A stretch of DNA of 64,000 bases from Hydrogenovibrio crunogenus (GTDB lineage: Bacteria; Pseudomonadota; Gammaproteobacteria; Thiomicrospirales; Thiomicrospiraceae): the NCBI RefSeq assembly GCF_004786015.1, contig NZ_CP032096.1, positions 1,240,001 to 1,304,000 on the forward strand, read 5' to 3'. Both the position numbers and the translations under genes were made by a program. Below, piece after piece: positions 20,140 through 30,123 of this stretch. Numbering within the stretch: the first letter of the stretch is position 1; every line of letters starts with the position of its first letter. The notes below the pieces were generated by a model that had not been told where the DNA came from, ran no database searches, and saw only the letters and a program-made list of their open reading frames with translations.

Positions 20140-20433
20140 ATGGCAACAAAGAAATCATTTAATAATTTCAAGCTCTCAATGTTAAGTTTAGCTTGTATGA
20201 GTGCCATGTCAGCGGTACAAGCAGATACTATTGATGGAATTCAAGGAACAGATGTAGGAACACAAAGTGCACCGGTGACGAGTTACGACTTTACTTCACT
20301 TAAGCAGTTTGGTTATGGCGGTTGGAATTTAGATAATGTTACGGTCAATATTATCAATGCTGAAACGGGTGACGCTGTCGCTAAGTCTTTTGATGAGACT
20401 ACGTGTAGTGGTAAAGTGAAATTGGCCACCTAA
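20140..20433 (+). pseudogene. 5' fragment of IS-disrupted secreted, exosortase-type substrate protein
   Basis: N-terminal part of a surface protein gene split by the IS3 element. Native sequence runs to codon 88 (20403). The remaining codons to the stop at 20431-20433 come from the IS left end. A signal peptide is visible (SMLSLACMSAMSAVQA, cut near residue 28, then DTIDG), after a perfect AAGGAGG ribosome site. The missing part begins at 21666. Joining codon 88 to it, with one ACG target copy removed, gives an uninterrupted 513-residue reading frame. The short truncated product may still be secreted but lacks the sorting tail. Cellular function is unknown. Confidence 0.85.
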
Positions 20434-20476
20434 TTGGAGATGCTAAAATGCATCTAAATCAAAAAGGTGAGTCAAA

Positions 20477-21654
<1,178 letters not shown>

Positions 21655-21665
21655 CCACTACAACG

Positions 21666-22943
21666 GGAACTTATTCTGCGATGGTAGATGGTGAAACATT
21701 TTACAGTGCCATCTATGATGGTGCCAGCAATCTGACAGGGAAGCTGGCGAGTAAAGTTTGGCCTGTTGGAGAGCCGGCTGGTGTTAAAGTTTTGACCGAT
21801 ACTGATACGGTCTATGAAAGTAATGGAAAACCTGCCAGTTGCATTATGAGTACCGCTTATCATCGTTATTCTGATGATTCAAATTTAACCCCTCCTTCTG
21901 GTGCGGTGACAAGTGATGGGTTTTTAGATTCATCCTACCCAAACCCAACCATGTGTGACAGTGCTTTCCAAACGCATAAACGTTTTAAAGTCAGTGCGCA
22001 ACCGGCTTCGCTAACGTCAGGTGGGATTGATATGGTCTTTAATGTCTCTGATGGTAATACAAGTGCTACTTTAGCTCCTAATAGTGCTACAAGATACATG
22101 GTACTGCAGAAGTTGAATAACTATACTGGTAAGCATTTATCGGGCTTTAAAATTCAAGTCGGAACAGGAGTGGGTGCAGCGTTTACAGCAATAGGTGCGG
22201 CTACCACTGTCGAATTGTCTGATGGTGCCGGTGAAAAAACAGGGGGGGGTGATATCTGGGGGCCAGAAGATCGCGCTGCTTTCTCTGCTGGGCTCTTTGG
22301 GCCAGCAGATCCGCCAAAACATCCTAACCCAGGTTTCTTTGACAATACCAACCGTGCAGGGTTTACTGATGCAGAAAATACAAATAAAGACGAAATCGCC
22401 TCTACTGGCACGATGACCAGTAACTATACGACGTTGTTTGGTGGCAGTAAATGGTTACCAGCTAAGTATCAGCCTAAAGGGATTTTCTATGACGATGATA
22501 ATAATCCTGATACCGATGATCAATTAGTTGCTTGGTGGGGAGATAACCCGAATACCACTGTTGAGGATTATCAATGGTTGAAAGGGGATGCAGACAATTT
22601 TACTCCAGTACCCGTTGATACGTTGAACTCTTATGTTGGTAACTCTCAATATTACATTGGTGGTATTGAAGACACGGTCAACCTTGGTTTGACTTATGCT
22701 GTTGATGTTGGAGATATTGCTCCAGCTTCAGATACGTTTACGCTAAGAATGATTCCGATTGCAGACTCAAATCAATATGTTCCGGGGTATATGGAAGAGG
22801 GAAATCAGCCACCAACGGAATTGGTTTTGACTGGAGAAGGTGGAAGTTCATTCAGCGCTTACAATAACACAAGCTTGATTGCAATGATTTTAGGATTCTT
22901 AGGATTGGGTGCATGGGTTGCACGCAGAAAGCTGTCTAAGTAA
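21666..22943 (+). pseudogene. 3' fragment of IS-disrupted surface protein with exosortase-type C-terminal tail
   Basis: Carries residues 89-513 of the reconstructed protein. No domain is recognised with certainty. The middle is rich in Asp, Asn, Pro and Gly (FGPADPPKHPNPGFFD, DDDNNPDTDD). The C-terminus has the three-part sorting architecture: a polar linker (FSAYNNTS), a hydrophobic helix (LIAMILGFLGLGAWVA) and a basic end (RRKLSK). There is no PEP or IPTL motif just before the helix, so the recognition motif would be a variant. A TTG at 21651 opens a long frame through the IS end but has no signal peptide, so this part is unlikely to reach the surface. The exosortase gene lies 111 bp downstream. 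Confidence 0.85.
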
Positions 22944-22969
22944 CGTTTAGAATTTAATAAGGTCTTATT

Positions 22970-23005
22970 AAGCGTCGTTCGGGTTTGCCGTTCGGCGCTT
23001 TTTTG
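22970..23005 (+). terminator. Probable intrinsic terminator after the surface protein gene
   Basis: Imperfect stem AAGCGTCG...CGGCGCTT with inner pairs and six T at its end, between the sorting substrate and the exosortase gene. Some readthrough or a separate promoter would be needed for the exosortase. Confidence 0.6.
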
Positions 23006-23054
23006 TTATTAACTCACGGTAAAATAAACCAATCCATGTTGTTAGGAATTTTCG

Positions 23055-23552
23055 ATGTTTGCTTTTATTCTTCGTTATGTTTTTTGGGTGTGTTTACTCT
23101 TTTGGTTAGTGTTTTTTGAAGCATTCAGTCCGTTTTTTATGATTAATCAGCTTCAAACTGACTTGATTGTGAATCTGACCTGGTTATGGGTAGATATTCT
23201 AGAATTGCCGATTCGTATCCAAGACAATACACTCATTCTAGCAAATGGCATGAATTTACGGATTGTCCATGAGTGTAACGGTTTGACCCCTTTTTTATTG
23301 TATTTGGCCGCGATCCTCGCCTATCCAGTTAATTGGAAGCATAGATTGATTTGGAGCGCATTAGGTTATATCGCTTTACTGGTTATTAATGTGATACGGA
23401 TGCTGTTGATTACCTTGGTTGTATTAGATCATCCAGAGTTGTTTCATTTTGCTCATGATTGGGTAGGACGTTACAGTGTTGGCCTATTGACCCTTGGGTT
23501 ATTTTTCTTGTTTACGTCATATGCTCCAATCCAAAGAGTCTTAAAGGATTGA
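23055..23552 (+). CDS. Exosortase/archaeosortase family protein (small, XrtH-like)
   Basis: Polytopic inner-membrane transpeptidase that would cut and anchor proteins carrying a C-terminal sorting tail. The 165-residue protein has about five or six hydrophobic segments and the three invariant residues: Cys in VHECNGLTPF, Arg in VINVIRMLL and His in FAHDWVGRY. The small size resembles exosortase H. That subclass is inferred, because the usual IPTL recognition motif is not seen in the neighbouring substrate. AGGA lies 9-10 nt before the ATG. The gene directly follows the disrupted substrate gene, suggesting a dedicated enzyme-substrate pair. Confidence 0.9.
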   Translation: MFAFILRYVFWVCLLFWLVFFEAFSPFFMINQLQTDLIVNLTWLWVDILELPIRIQDNTLILANGMNLRIVHECNGLTPFLLYLAAILAYPVNWKHRLIWSALGYIALLVINVIRMLLITLVVLDHPELFHFAHDWVGRYSVGLLTLGLFFLFTSYAPIQRVLKD

Positions 23553-23631
23553 CACAATTAATAATGCTTATTAAGTATAATTGATAAAAAGTTCCATGTA
23601 ATCGTTGTATGTTCAAAAGGCATTATGAAGA

Positions 23632-26600
23632 ATGACTCAAAAGAAAAGTAAGTTAAAGCACTACCTTAAGTCTTACCGTATTTGGCTGATGTTTTTATTA
23701 CTTTTTTTAATGGTGCCCTTATTTGCAATAACGGTTATTGCAAACCATGGCCCTAAAATGCAACAGCAAACTTTTAATAATTTACTGGGCATTGCGGAGC
23801 TTAAATCTTATCAGATTGCTAACTGGCTCAAGGAGCAAGACAAAGTTACCAAAGTTGTTTCTAGTAACAGATTGCTATTGCTATATACAAAAAATATTCT
23901 GCTTAACAAACAGGTATTGGATCAAAAGAAAAATATTTCTGAGCTGTTTGCTGCATTGCAAGAATTTTATCACTATGAATCCATTTCACTAATTAAACCG
24001 GATGCCTCACTTCTTTTAAATGTTGGACAGGCTCATGATTTGTCAAACCCTGAAATATTAAAACTCATTCATAAAAGCATTCAAACCAAGTCTATAGTGA
24101 AGAGTGATATGACTTTTGAATCAGGTACGACAGCTCATCTTGATATAGTCGTTCCTTTATTCGAACCTTCAGCCCCACAAAATAGAGTGATGGCAGTGGT
24201 TTTATTACATCTTGACCCAAACCATTTTATTTTCCCTTACCTAAAACGTTGGCCAACCTCTAGCCAATCTAGCGAAACCTTGCTGGTTTTACAAAAAGGA
24301 AAGCGTGTTCAGTTTTTATCGCCGCTACGTCATGCTGTCAATGATAACCAAGGGGGGATTGTAGAAAGATCAATGAACGAGGATACTTTGCCGGCCGTTG
24401 TGGCTTTAAAGAACCGTGAACCTGGCGTTGTTGAAGGGATTGATTATCGAGGTGCTAGGGTTTTAGCAGCTTACTATCCAGTCAAAAATACAGACTGGAT
24501 GATTATTTCCAAAGTTGATATGGAAGAATCAACTAAATCACTTAACGACTTGGTTTTCTGGATTGTTTTAGTTTCCTTTTTCGCTTTATTTTTGATTGGA
24601 ATTGCCTTTTTGATTGTTTTGAAAAAACAACGTGATCTACAAGCATTAGAACGGTATGCGGAAAAAACGGAAGCCGAAAAAGTTCTGCAAAAATTTTACG
24701 AACTACCATTTATCGGCATGGCGATCTTAGATGCTAAGCATGACAAATGGGTTCGGTTTAATCATCGGTTACCCAAAATATTAAGATATTCAGCGCAAGA
24801 TTTAGCATCTAAAACCTTTAGAGAAATTATTCACCCTAAAGATCTAGCGGAGGTTTCTACTCAATTAGAAAAGATTGAATCGGGTAAAAGCGAAGGGTTT
24901 ACTACAGAAGTTAACCTGTTAGCGGCTGGTGGTAGCATTGTTTTTGGGACCATTAATGTTAAATGTGTACGAGATGCTCATGACGTGGTGCAGTACTATC
25001 TAATGACGGTACAGGATGTCACAGAATTAAAGCATTTAGCTGAACTTAACATTGAACATCAAAATCAATTGACAGCCTTAGTCCATACTATTCCAGACTT
25101 AGTGTGGTTAAAGGATACGGAAGGGAAGTATTTAAGTTGTAACCCAAGTTTTGAAAAATTTTTTGGTGCAAAAGAAGCCGATATCATTGGCAATACGGAT
25201 TATGACTTTGTTGATAAAGAGCTGGCAGATTTTTTTAGAGAAAATGATTGTAATGCAATGGCAGCGAATGAATCTGTCGAAAATGAAGAATGGTTAACCT
25301 TTAAAGAGAACGGTTATCGAGGCCTTTTTTCAACCATTAAAACGCCGATGAAAAACGAACAAGGGCAAGTGATTGGCGTTTTAGGGGTGGCAAGAGATAT
25401 CAGTAAGCGTAAACAAGATGAAGCTCGCTTGGAACGCTTGACCAAACTTTATTCTGCGATGAATCACACTAATGAAGCCATTATTCGTAGTAGCAACCAA
25501 ATCACTTTGTTTTCAAAAGTCTGTGAAATTGCGGTTCGTGAAGGCGGAATGAAGATGGCTTGGATCGGTAAGATTGATAAAGAGTCAAACCTTGTTTACC
25601 CTGTGGCTCATTTTGGTAATAACTCTGAATATCTTGAAGGGCTAGAAATATCAATTGACCAAAAAGCTGAAATAGGGCAAGGTCCGACAGCACTTGCGAT
25701 TCGGCAAGACGAACCTTATTGGTGTCAAGACTTTCAGACAGATCCTCATACACAACCCTGGCATGAACGTGCAAAGCAGTTTGGCTGGCAATCTTCCGCT
25801 TCTCTGCCATTACATCAAAACTCTAAGGTGGTTGGAACCCTTAATTTATACAGTGATACAAAAGAAGCATTTGATGAGCCTATCCAAAATTTATTGTTGG
25901 AAATGGCTGTAGATATTAGCTTTGCTCTGAATGATTTTTTTCACGCTAAGGAACGCAAGGAAATAGAAGCTTCTCGTCAAGAGGCCTATGATAGGTTACA
26001 AAAATTAGCAGACAGGTTACCTGGCGTGATTTATCAATTCCGTTTAATGCCTGATGGAACAAGTTTCTTTCCTTTTGCAAGTGATGCTTTGTATGACATT
26101 TATCGCGTTAGACCCGAAGACGTTATGGAGAGCGCAGATAAGGTTTTTGAAGTAATTCATCCAGAAGACATTGACGCTGTACAGCAATCAATTCAAGAAT
26201 CGGCTGAGCGATTAGCACCTTGGTATCAAGAATATAGAGTGTGTTTTGAGAATGACGATGTTCGGTGGTTGTCAGGTAATGCCATGCCGGAGAAACAAGA
26301 AGATGGGTCTATTTTATGGCATGGTTTTATCACAGATATCAGTCAGCATAAGAAAACGGAAGCTCAAGTAGAGTTGGCATCAAAGGTCTTTGAACAGAGT
26401 CGTGAGGGAATCATGATTACGGATTCAAACCAAAAGATATTAATGGTGAATGAGGCCTTCTCAGAAATCAGTGGCTACAGTGTTGAAGAAACGTTAGGAA
26501 AAACACCTAAGATACTGGCCTCAGGTCGGCATTCTAAAGAGTTTTACCAAAAAATTTGGAAATCAATTAAAGAAAAAGGGCACTGGCAAGGCGAGATTTG

Positions 26601-28032
26601 GAACCGTCGGAAAAACGGTGAAATTTTTCCAGAGTGGTTGTCAATCAGTTGTGGATTGGATACGTCTGGCAATGTAACTGAATATGTTGGTATCTTTAAT
26701 GATATTTCCAAAGTAAAGGAGTCGGAAGAAAAGATAAAGCATTTAGCCCATTACGATCCCTTAACGGGATTAGTCAATAGAGAACTGCTTATGGATCGAC
26801 TTCATCACAGTATCAGTACAGCAGAAAGAAACAACACGCCATTAGCATTATTGTTTATTGACCTGGATCATTTTAAAAATGTGAATGATACATTAGGTCA
26901 CCAAGTTGGAGATCAGCTACTGATTGAGGTTGGGCAGCGTATATTAAAAATATTACGAGATGAGGATACGATTGCGCGCCAAGGTGGAGATGAGTTTATT
27001 GTTGTTCTACCTGATACCGGTGAAAACGGTGCAGTACATGTAGCTGAAAAAATCTTGGAAACAATATCTGATGAACTGAATTTGAAACCTTATAAGCTCT
27101 ATATTACGCCCTCAATTGGAATTGCGGTTTACCCTCAGGATGGTGTGGATGCAGACAGCCTTTTGAAAAATGCCGATACCGCCATGTATGAAGCGAAAAA
27201 TGATGGGCGTAATGTTTATCGATTCTTCACGATGGAAATGCAAGCACATTCTTCACGACTTATGCAAATTGAAAGTGCATTACGCATGGCTTTATTTAAC
27301 CAGCAATTTGAATTGTATTATCAACCCCAAGTTTGTGCTCAGTCTGGCAATATTGTTGGCGTTGAAGCCTTGATTCGATGGAATCATCCAGAGATGGGGG
27401 AAATTTCTCCGCAAGAATTTATTCCGGTGGCCGAACAAAGTGGACAGATTCTAGCCGTTGGTTGGTGGGTGTTACGAACAGCAATAAGACAAATTAAAAT
27501 ATGGTCTGAGCACAATAAGCCATGTTTTAGAGTGGCTGTTAACTTGTCTGCAGTCCAGTTTCGTTATGAGGATTTGCCTAAACAGGTTATGAAAATCCTG
27601 ACAGAAGAAGGCGTTTCTCCGGAGTTTTTAGAATTAGAGTTAACAGAAAGTGTTGCAATGGCTAATCCAGAAGCAGCGATTGACATGATGGATAAGTTAG
27701 TTGGACAGGGAATTAAAATGTCAATTGATGACTTTGGGACGGGATACTCTTCTTTGAGTTATTTAAAACGTTTTAAGGCGTCGAAATTAAAAATCGACCA
27801 ATCCTTTATTCGTGATCTTGCCGTTGATTCAGATGATCGATCAATTGTAGAAGCTATTATCAGTTTATCAAAAGCCCTAGGTTTAAAGACAATCGCTGAA
27901 GGGGTCGAAACCCAAGCGCAGTTGGATTTTTTAAAAGAAAGGCAATGTGATGAAATTCAAGGATTTTATTATAGTAAAGCATTAACAGCCGAAGCATTTG
28001 ATGAGTTTTATGAAAAGCAATCGCAAAAATAA
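23632..28032 (+). CDS. Multi-sensor c-di-GMP protein (Cache-PAS-PAS-GAF-PAS-PAS-GGDEF-EAL)
   Basis: A 1466-residue membrane sensor with both cyclic di-GMP synthase and phosphodiesterase domains. In order: membrane helix (about 16-35), periplasmic double-Cache-like region (40-300), second helix (about 308-330), PAS (345-455), PAS (475-595), GAF (600-770), PAS (785-905), PAS (915-1035, ending DISKVKESEEKIKHLAHYDPLTGL), GGDEF (motif RQGGDEF near 1118-1122) and EAL (VEALIRW near 1244, DDFGTGYSSLSYL). Both catalytic motifs are intact. No stop or frameshift interrupts it. It lies 79 bp downstream of the exosortase gene on the same strand; whether it controls surface display is speculation. Confidence 0.93.
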   Translation: MTQKKSKLKHYLKSYRIWLMFLLLFLMVPLFAITVIANHGPKMQQQTFNNLLGIAELKSYQIANWLKEQDKVTKVVSSNRLLLLYTKNILLNKQVLDQKKNISELFAALQEFYHYESISLIKPDASLLLNVGQAHDLSNPEILKLIHKSIQTKSIVKSDMTFESGTTAHLDIVVPLFEPSAPQNRVMAVVLLHLDPNHFIFPYLKRWPTSSQSSETLLVLQKGKRVQFLSPLRHAVNDNQGGIVERSMNEDTLPAVVALKNREPGVVEGIDYRGARVLAAYYPVKNTDWMIISKVDMEESTKSLNDLVFWIVLVSFFALFLIGIAFLIVLKKQRDLQALERYAEKTEAEKVLQKFYELPFIGMAILDAKHDKWVRFNHRLPKILRYSAQDLASKTFREIIHPKDLAEVSTQLEKIESGKSEGFTTEVNLLAAGGSIVFGTINVKCVRDAHDVVQYYLMTVQDVTELKHLAELNIEHQNQLTALVHTIPDLVWLKDTEGKYLSCNPSFEKFFGAKEADIIGNTDYDFVDKELADFFRENDCNAMAANESVENEEWLTFKENGYRGLFSTIKTPMKNEQGQVIGVLGVARDISKRKQDEARLERLTKLYSAMNHTNEAIIRSSNQITLFSKVCEIAVREGGMKMAWIGKIDKESNLVYPVAHFGNNSEYLEGLEISIDQKAEIGQGPTALAIRQDEPYWCQDFQTDPHTQPWHERAKQFGWQSSASLPLHQNSKVVGTLNLYSDTKEAFDEPIQNLLLEMAVDISFALNDFFHAKERKEIEASRQEAYDRLQKLADRLPGVIYQFRLMPDGTSFFPFASDALYDIYRVRPEDVMESADKVFEVIHPEDIDAVQQSIQESAERLAPWYQEYRVCFENDDVRWLSGNAMPEKQEDGSILWHGFITDISQHKKTEAQVELASKVFEQSREGIMITDSNQKILMVNEAFSEISGYSVEETLGKTPKILASGRHSKEFYQKIWKSIKEKGHWQGEIWNRRKNGEIFPEWLSISCGLDTSGNVTEYVGIFNDISKVKESEEKIKHLAHYDPLTGLVNRELLMDRLHHSISTAERNNTPLALLFIDLDHFKNVNDTLGHQVGDQLLIEVGQRILKILRDEDTIARQGGDEFIVVLPDTGENGAVHVAEKILETISDELNLKPYKLYITPSIGIAVYPQDGVDADSLLKNADTAMYEAKNDGRNVYRFFTMEMQAHSSRLMQIESALRMALFNQQFELYYQPQVCAQSGNIVGVEALIRWNHPEMGEISPQEFIPVAEQSGQILAVGWWVLRTAIRQIKIWSEHNKPCFRVAVNLSAVQFRYEDLPKQVMKILTEEGVSPEFLELELTESVAMANPEAAIDMMDKLVGQGIKMSIDDFGTGYSSLSYLKRFKASKLKIDQSFIRDLAVDSDDRSIVEAIISLSKALGLKTIAEGVETQAQLDFLKERQCDEIQGFYYSKALTAEAFDEFYEKQSQK

Positions 28033-28097
28033 GTTCAATAAAAGTAATTATGCATTTATGATTTTTTCATTTTTGATGTTAACGAAAGGGTGCAGAG

Positions 28098-28685
28098 ATG
28101 GCCGAAGCCAATGAACCTATAAAAGTGATGCTGGTGGATGATGATTCTGCTCGTGCGGCATTATTGTCTCAAGCATTGCGAGATCATGGGTATGAGGTTA
28201 TTGCGCGTGTTGAGCCAGGACCAAGCCTTTTATCGAAGGTGGCTAAAGTGTTACCCGATATGATCGTAATTGATACGGATTCGCCTGATCGAGACATTCT
28301 GGAAAGCATGTCATTATTAAACGAGCATAACCCGATGCCGGTAGTGATGTTTTCGGATGTTGAGGATGAAACCGTGATTCAGGAAGCGATACGCTCAGGC
28401 GTCAGTGGGTATATTGCCAAAGGAGTGGATCAGCAACGTGTTAAATCGATTATGAATGTAGCGATTGCTCGTTTCAGAGAATACCAGGCTTTAAAAAATG
28501 AGTTGAAACAGACAAAAGATGAACTCGAAAGCAAAAAACTGATTGATCAGGCAAAACATCTGTTGATGTCTCAAAAAGGGGTTTCGGAACAAGAAGCATA
28601 TGAAGCCATGCGAAAAATGTCGATGGATCGTAATATTCGCATGGCTGACGTGGCGGAAAATATCATTAGTGTGCTGGAGTGGTGA
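28098..28685 (+). CDS. nasT: ANTAR-domain response regulator NasT
   Basis: RNA-binding antiterminator of nitrate assimilation. The 195-residue protein has an N-terminal receiver domain (MLVDDDSARAALL, probable phospho-acceptor in VIDTDSPDRD), a coiled linker (about 120-140) and a C-terminal ANTAR domain (IDQAKHLLMSQKGVSEQEAY...RNIRMADVAENIISVL). In the known NasST system NasS holds NasT inactive until nitrate binds, and NasT then relieves termination in the nas leader. NasS is encoded 7 nt downstream and a long terminator hairpin lies before nrtA, matching that mechanism. Confidence 0.92.
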   Translation: MAEANEPIKVMLVDDDSARAALLSQALRDHGYEVIARVEPGPSLLSKVAKVLPDMIVIDTDSPDRDILESMSLLNEHNPMPVVMFSDVEDETVIQEAIRSGVSGYIAKGVDQQRVKSIMNVAIARFREYQALKNELKQTKDELESKKLIDQAKHLLMSQKGVSEQEAYEAMRKMSMDRNIRMADVAENIISVLEW

Positions 28686-28692
28686 AAAGTAA

Positions 28693-29841
28693 ATGAAAAA
28701 TGTAAATATTGGATTTATCCCTTTAACGGACAGCGCACCGTTAATTGTTGCGAAGGAACAAGGTTTCTTTGAAAAGCAAGGCTTAAACGTTCAGTTACAA
28801 AAAGAAGTCTCTTGGTCAAATATTCGAGATAAATTAATCTTTGGAGAGGTCGAGGCGGCACATATGCTTGCCCCCATGTTAATGGCGACAACCTTAGGCA
28901 TAGGAGGTTTGAAAAAACATTTGGTCACAGCGTACTCTTTTGGTTTGAATGGCAATGCTGTTGGTGTTTCGAATACATTGTTCAATGAAATGAAACAATA
29001 TGATTCAGACCTGCTGTTAAAACCAAGAGAAAGTGCATATGTTTTGAAAAAACTTATTCAAAAGAGAGCAGCGAATCGACAGGAACCCCTGAGGTTTGCG
29101 GTGGTGTTTCCTTTTTCCATGCATCATTATCTTTTACGACATTGGTTAAAAAGTGCAGGCGTTGATGCAGATCGAGATGTACAAATAGTGGTTGTGCCAC
29201 CTTCAAGTGTTGTTAAAGCCTTAGAAGAAAAGTTGATTGATGGTTATTGCGTGGGAGAACCATGGAGTTCACATGCCGTGAAATGCGGCACAGCCGTCAC
29301 CCTAATCACGGGGTACGAAATATGGAACAATGCGCCAGAAAAGGTTTTGGGTGTTACGAAGCAATGGGCGGATGAAAATAAAACAACGCATCAAAAGTTA
29401 ATTACAGCTCTGTATCAGGCAAGTGAATGGATAGATCGAGTTGAACATAAAGAGCAACTGATCAAGTACTTGGCTCGGCCAGAGTATGTGGGTGCGCCAG
29501 AGGCGTCTCTATGCAATGCGATAGATGGTGATATTTATCACCCAGACACTCAATTCTGCCGAAAAGTGATTAACTTTTCAGTGCCATTTAAATATTTAGC
29601 AAACTTCCCATGGCAGTCACATGCAGAATGGATTCTGGAACAAATGAAAGAGTCGAATCAAATAGATGATAGCGTTGACATACAAAAAGTGGCGGCATCC
29701 ATTTACTTGACTGATACCTACCGGGAAATCATCTCTTCTCAAGGTGTGGTGTTACCGAGTGTCAATCATAAAAAAGAAGGCATTCATCTGCAGCCATGGT
29801 TGCTGGAAGGGGTAGAGTTAGGCGAAGATTGTTTTATTTAG
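28693..29841 (+). CDS. nasS: Nitrate/nitrite sensor NasS (cytoplasmic NrtA-like protein)
   Basis: A 382-residue relative of the periplasmic nitrate-binding protein NrtA that lacks any signal peptide (MKNVNIGFIPLTDSAPLIVAKEQGFF), so it is cytoplasmic, as expected for the NasS sensor. Shared family motifs include AAHMLAPM and DGYCVGEPW. It is encoded just after nasT, which fits the NasS-NasT pair where nitrate binding releases NasT. Paralogy with the NrtA protein encoded downstream is obvious from FIPLTDSAPL versus FIKLTDMAPL. Confidence 0.9.
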   Translation: MKNVNIGFIPLTDSAPLIVAKEQGFFEKQGLNVQLQKEVSWSNIRDKLIFGEVEAAHMLAPMLMATTLGIGGLKKHLVTAYSFGLNGNAVGVSNTLFNEMKQYDSDLLLKPRESAYVLKKLIQKRAANRQEPLRFAVVFPFSMHHYLLRHWLKSAGVDADRDVQIVVVPPSSVVKALEEKLIDGYCVGEPWSSHAVKCGTAVTLITGYEIWNNAPEKVLGVTKQWADENKTTHQKLITALYQASEWIDRVEHKEQLIKYLARPEYVGAPEASLCNAIDGDIYHPDTQFCRKVINFSVPFKYLANFPWQSHAEWILEQMKESNQIDDSVDIQKVAASIYLTDTYREIISSQGVVLPSVNHKKEGIHLQPWLLEGVELGEDCFI

Positions 29842-29989
29842 GTGCATTTCTGAACAATAAAGGTTCAATATGGCGCAGTTTAAAGTCGTGATGTTTTTAT
29901 TGGTTTGTAATTAAATTATTGTTAATTAAGGATTTAATTTTTTTGGCATAAAATTCGTTAAATACTTTTAAAATTTGAAAAGAGTATAG

Positions 29990-30042
29990 ACGCTCATAGG
30001 CATTTTCTCATGCGAGAAGATTGCCTGTGGGCGTTTTTTTTT
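29990..30042 (+). promoter_or_regulatory. Nas operon leader attenuator (terminator hairpin, NasT target)
   Basis: Stem of about 22 bp with a few G-U pairs and one bulged U, capped by AUGC between UUCUC and GAGAA, followed by nine T (30034-30042). It sits 82 nt before the nrtA start. Its place in front of a nas operon and next to nasT/nasS fits NasR/NasT-type antitermination known from Klebsiella and Azotobacter. A canonical pair of ANTAR hexaloop hairpins could not be drawn with confidence. A TTGGCA element with a loose sigma-54 fit lies at 29943-29958. The hairpin could alternatively just end the nasTS transcript. Confidence 0.65.
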
Positions 30043-30123
30043 GCTTTTAAAAAACTTCAACGATGAAAAGAATTTAAAAGTTTTAGTTGAATGACACAGT
30101 ATTAAACCGAAAAGGATGAAATT

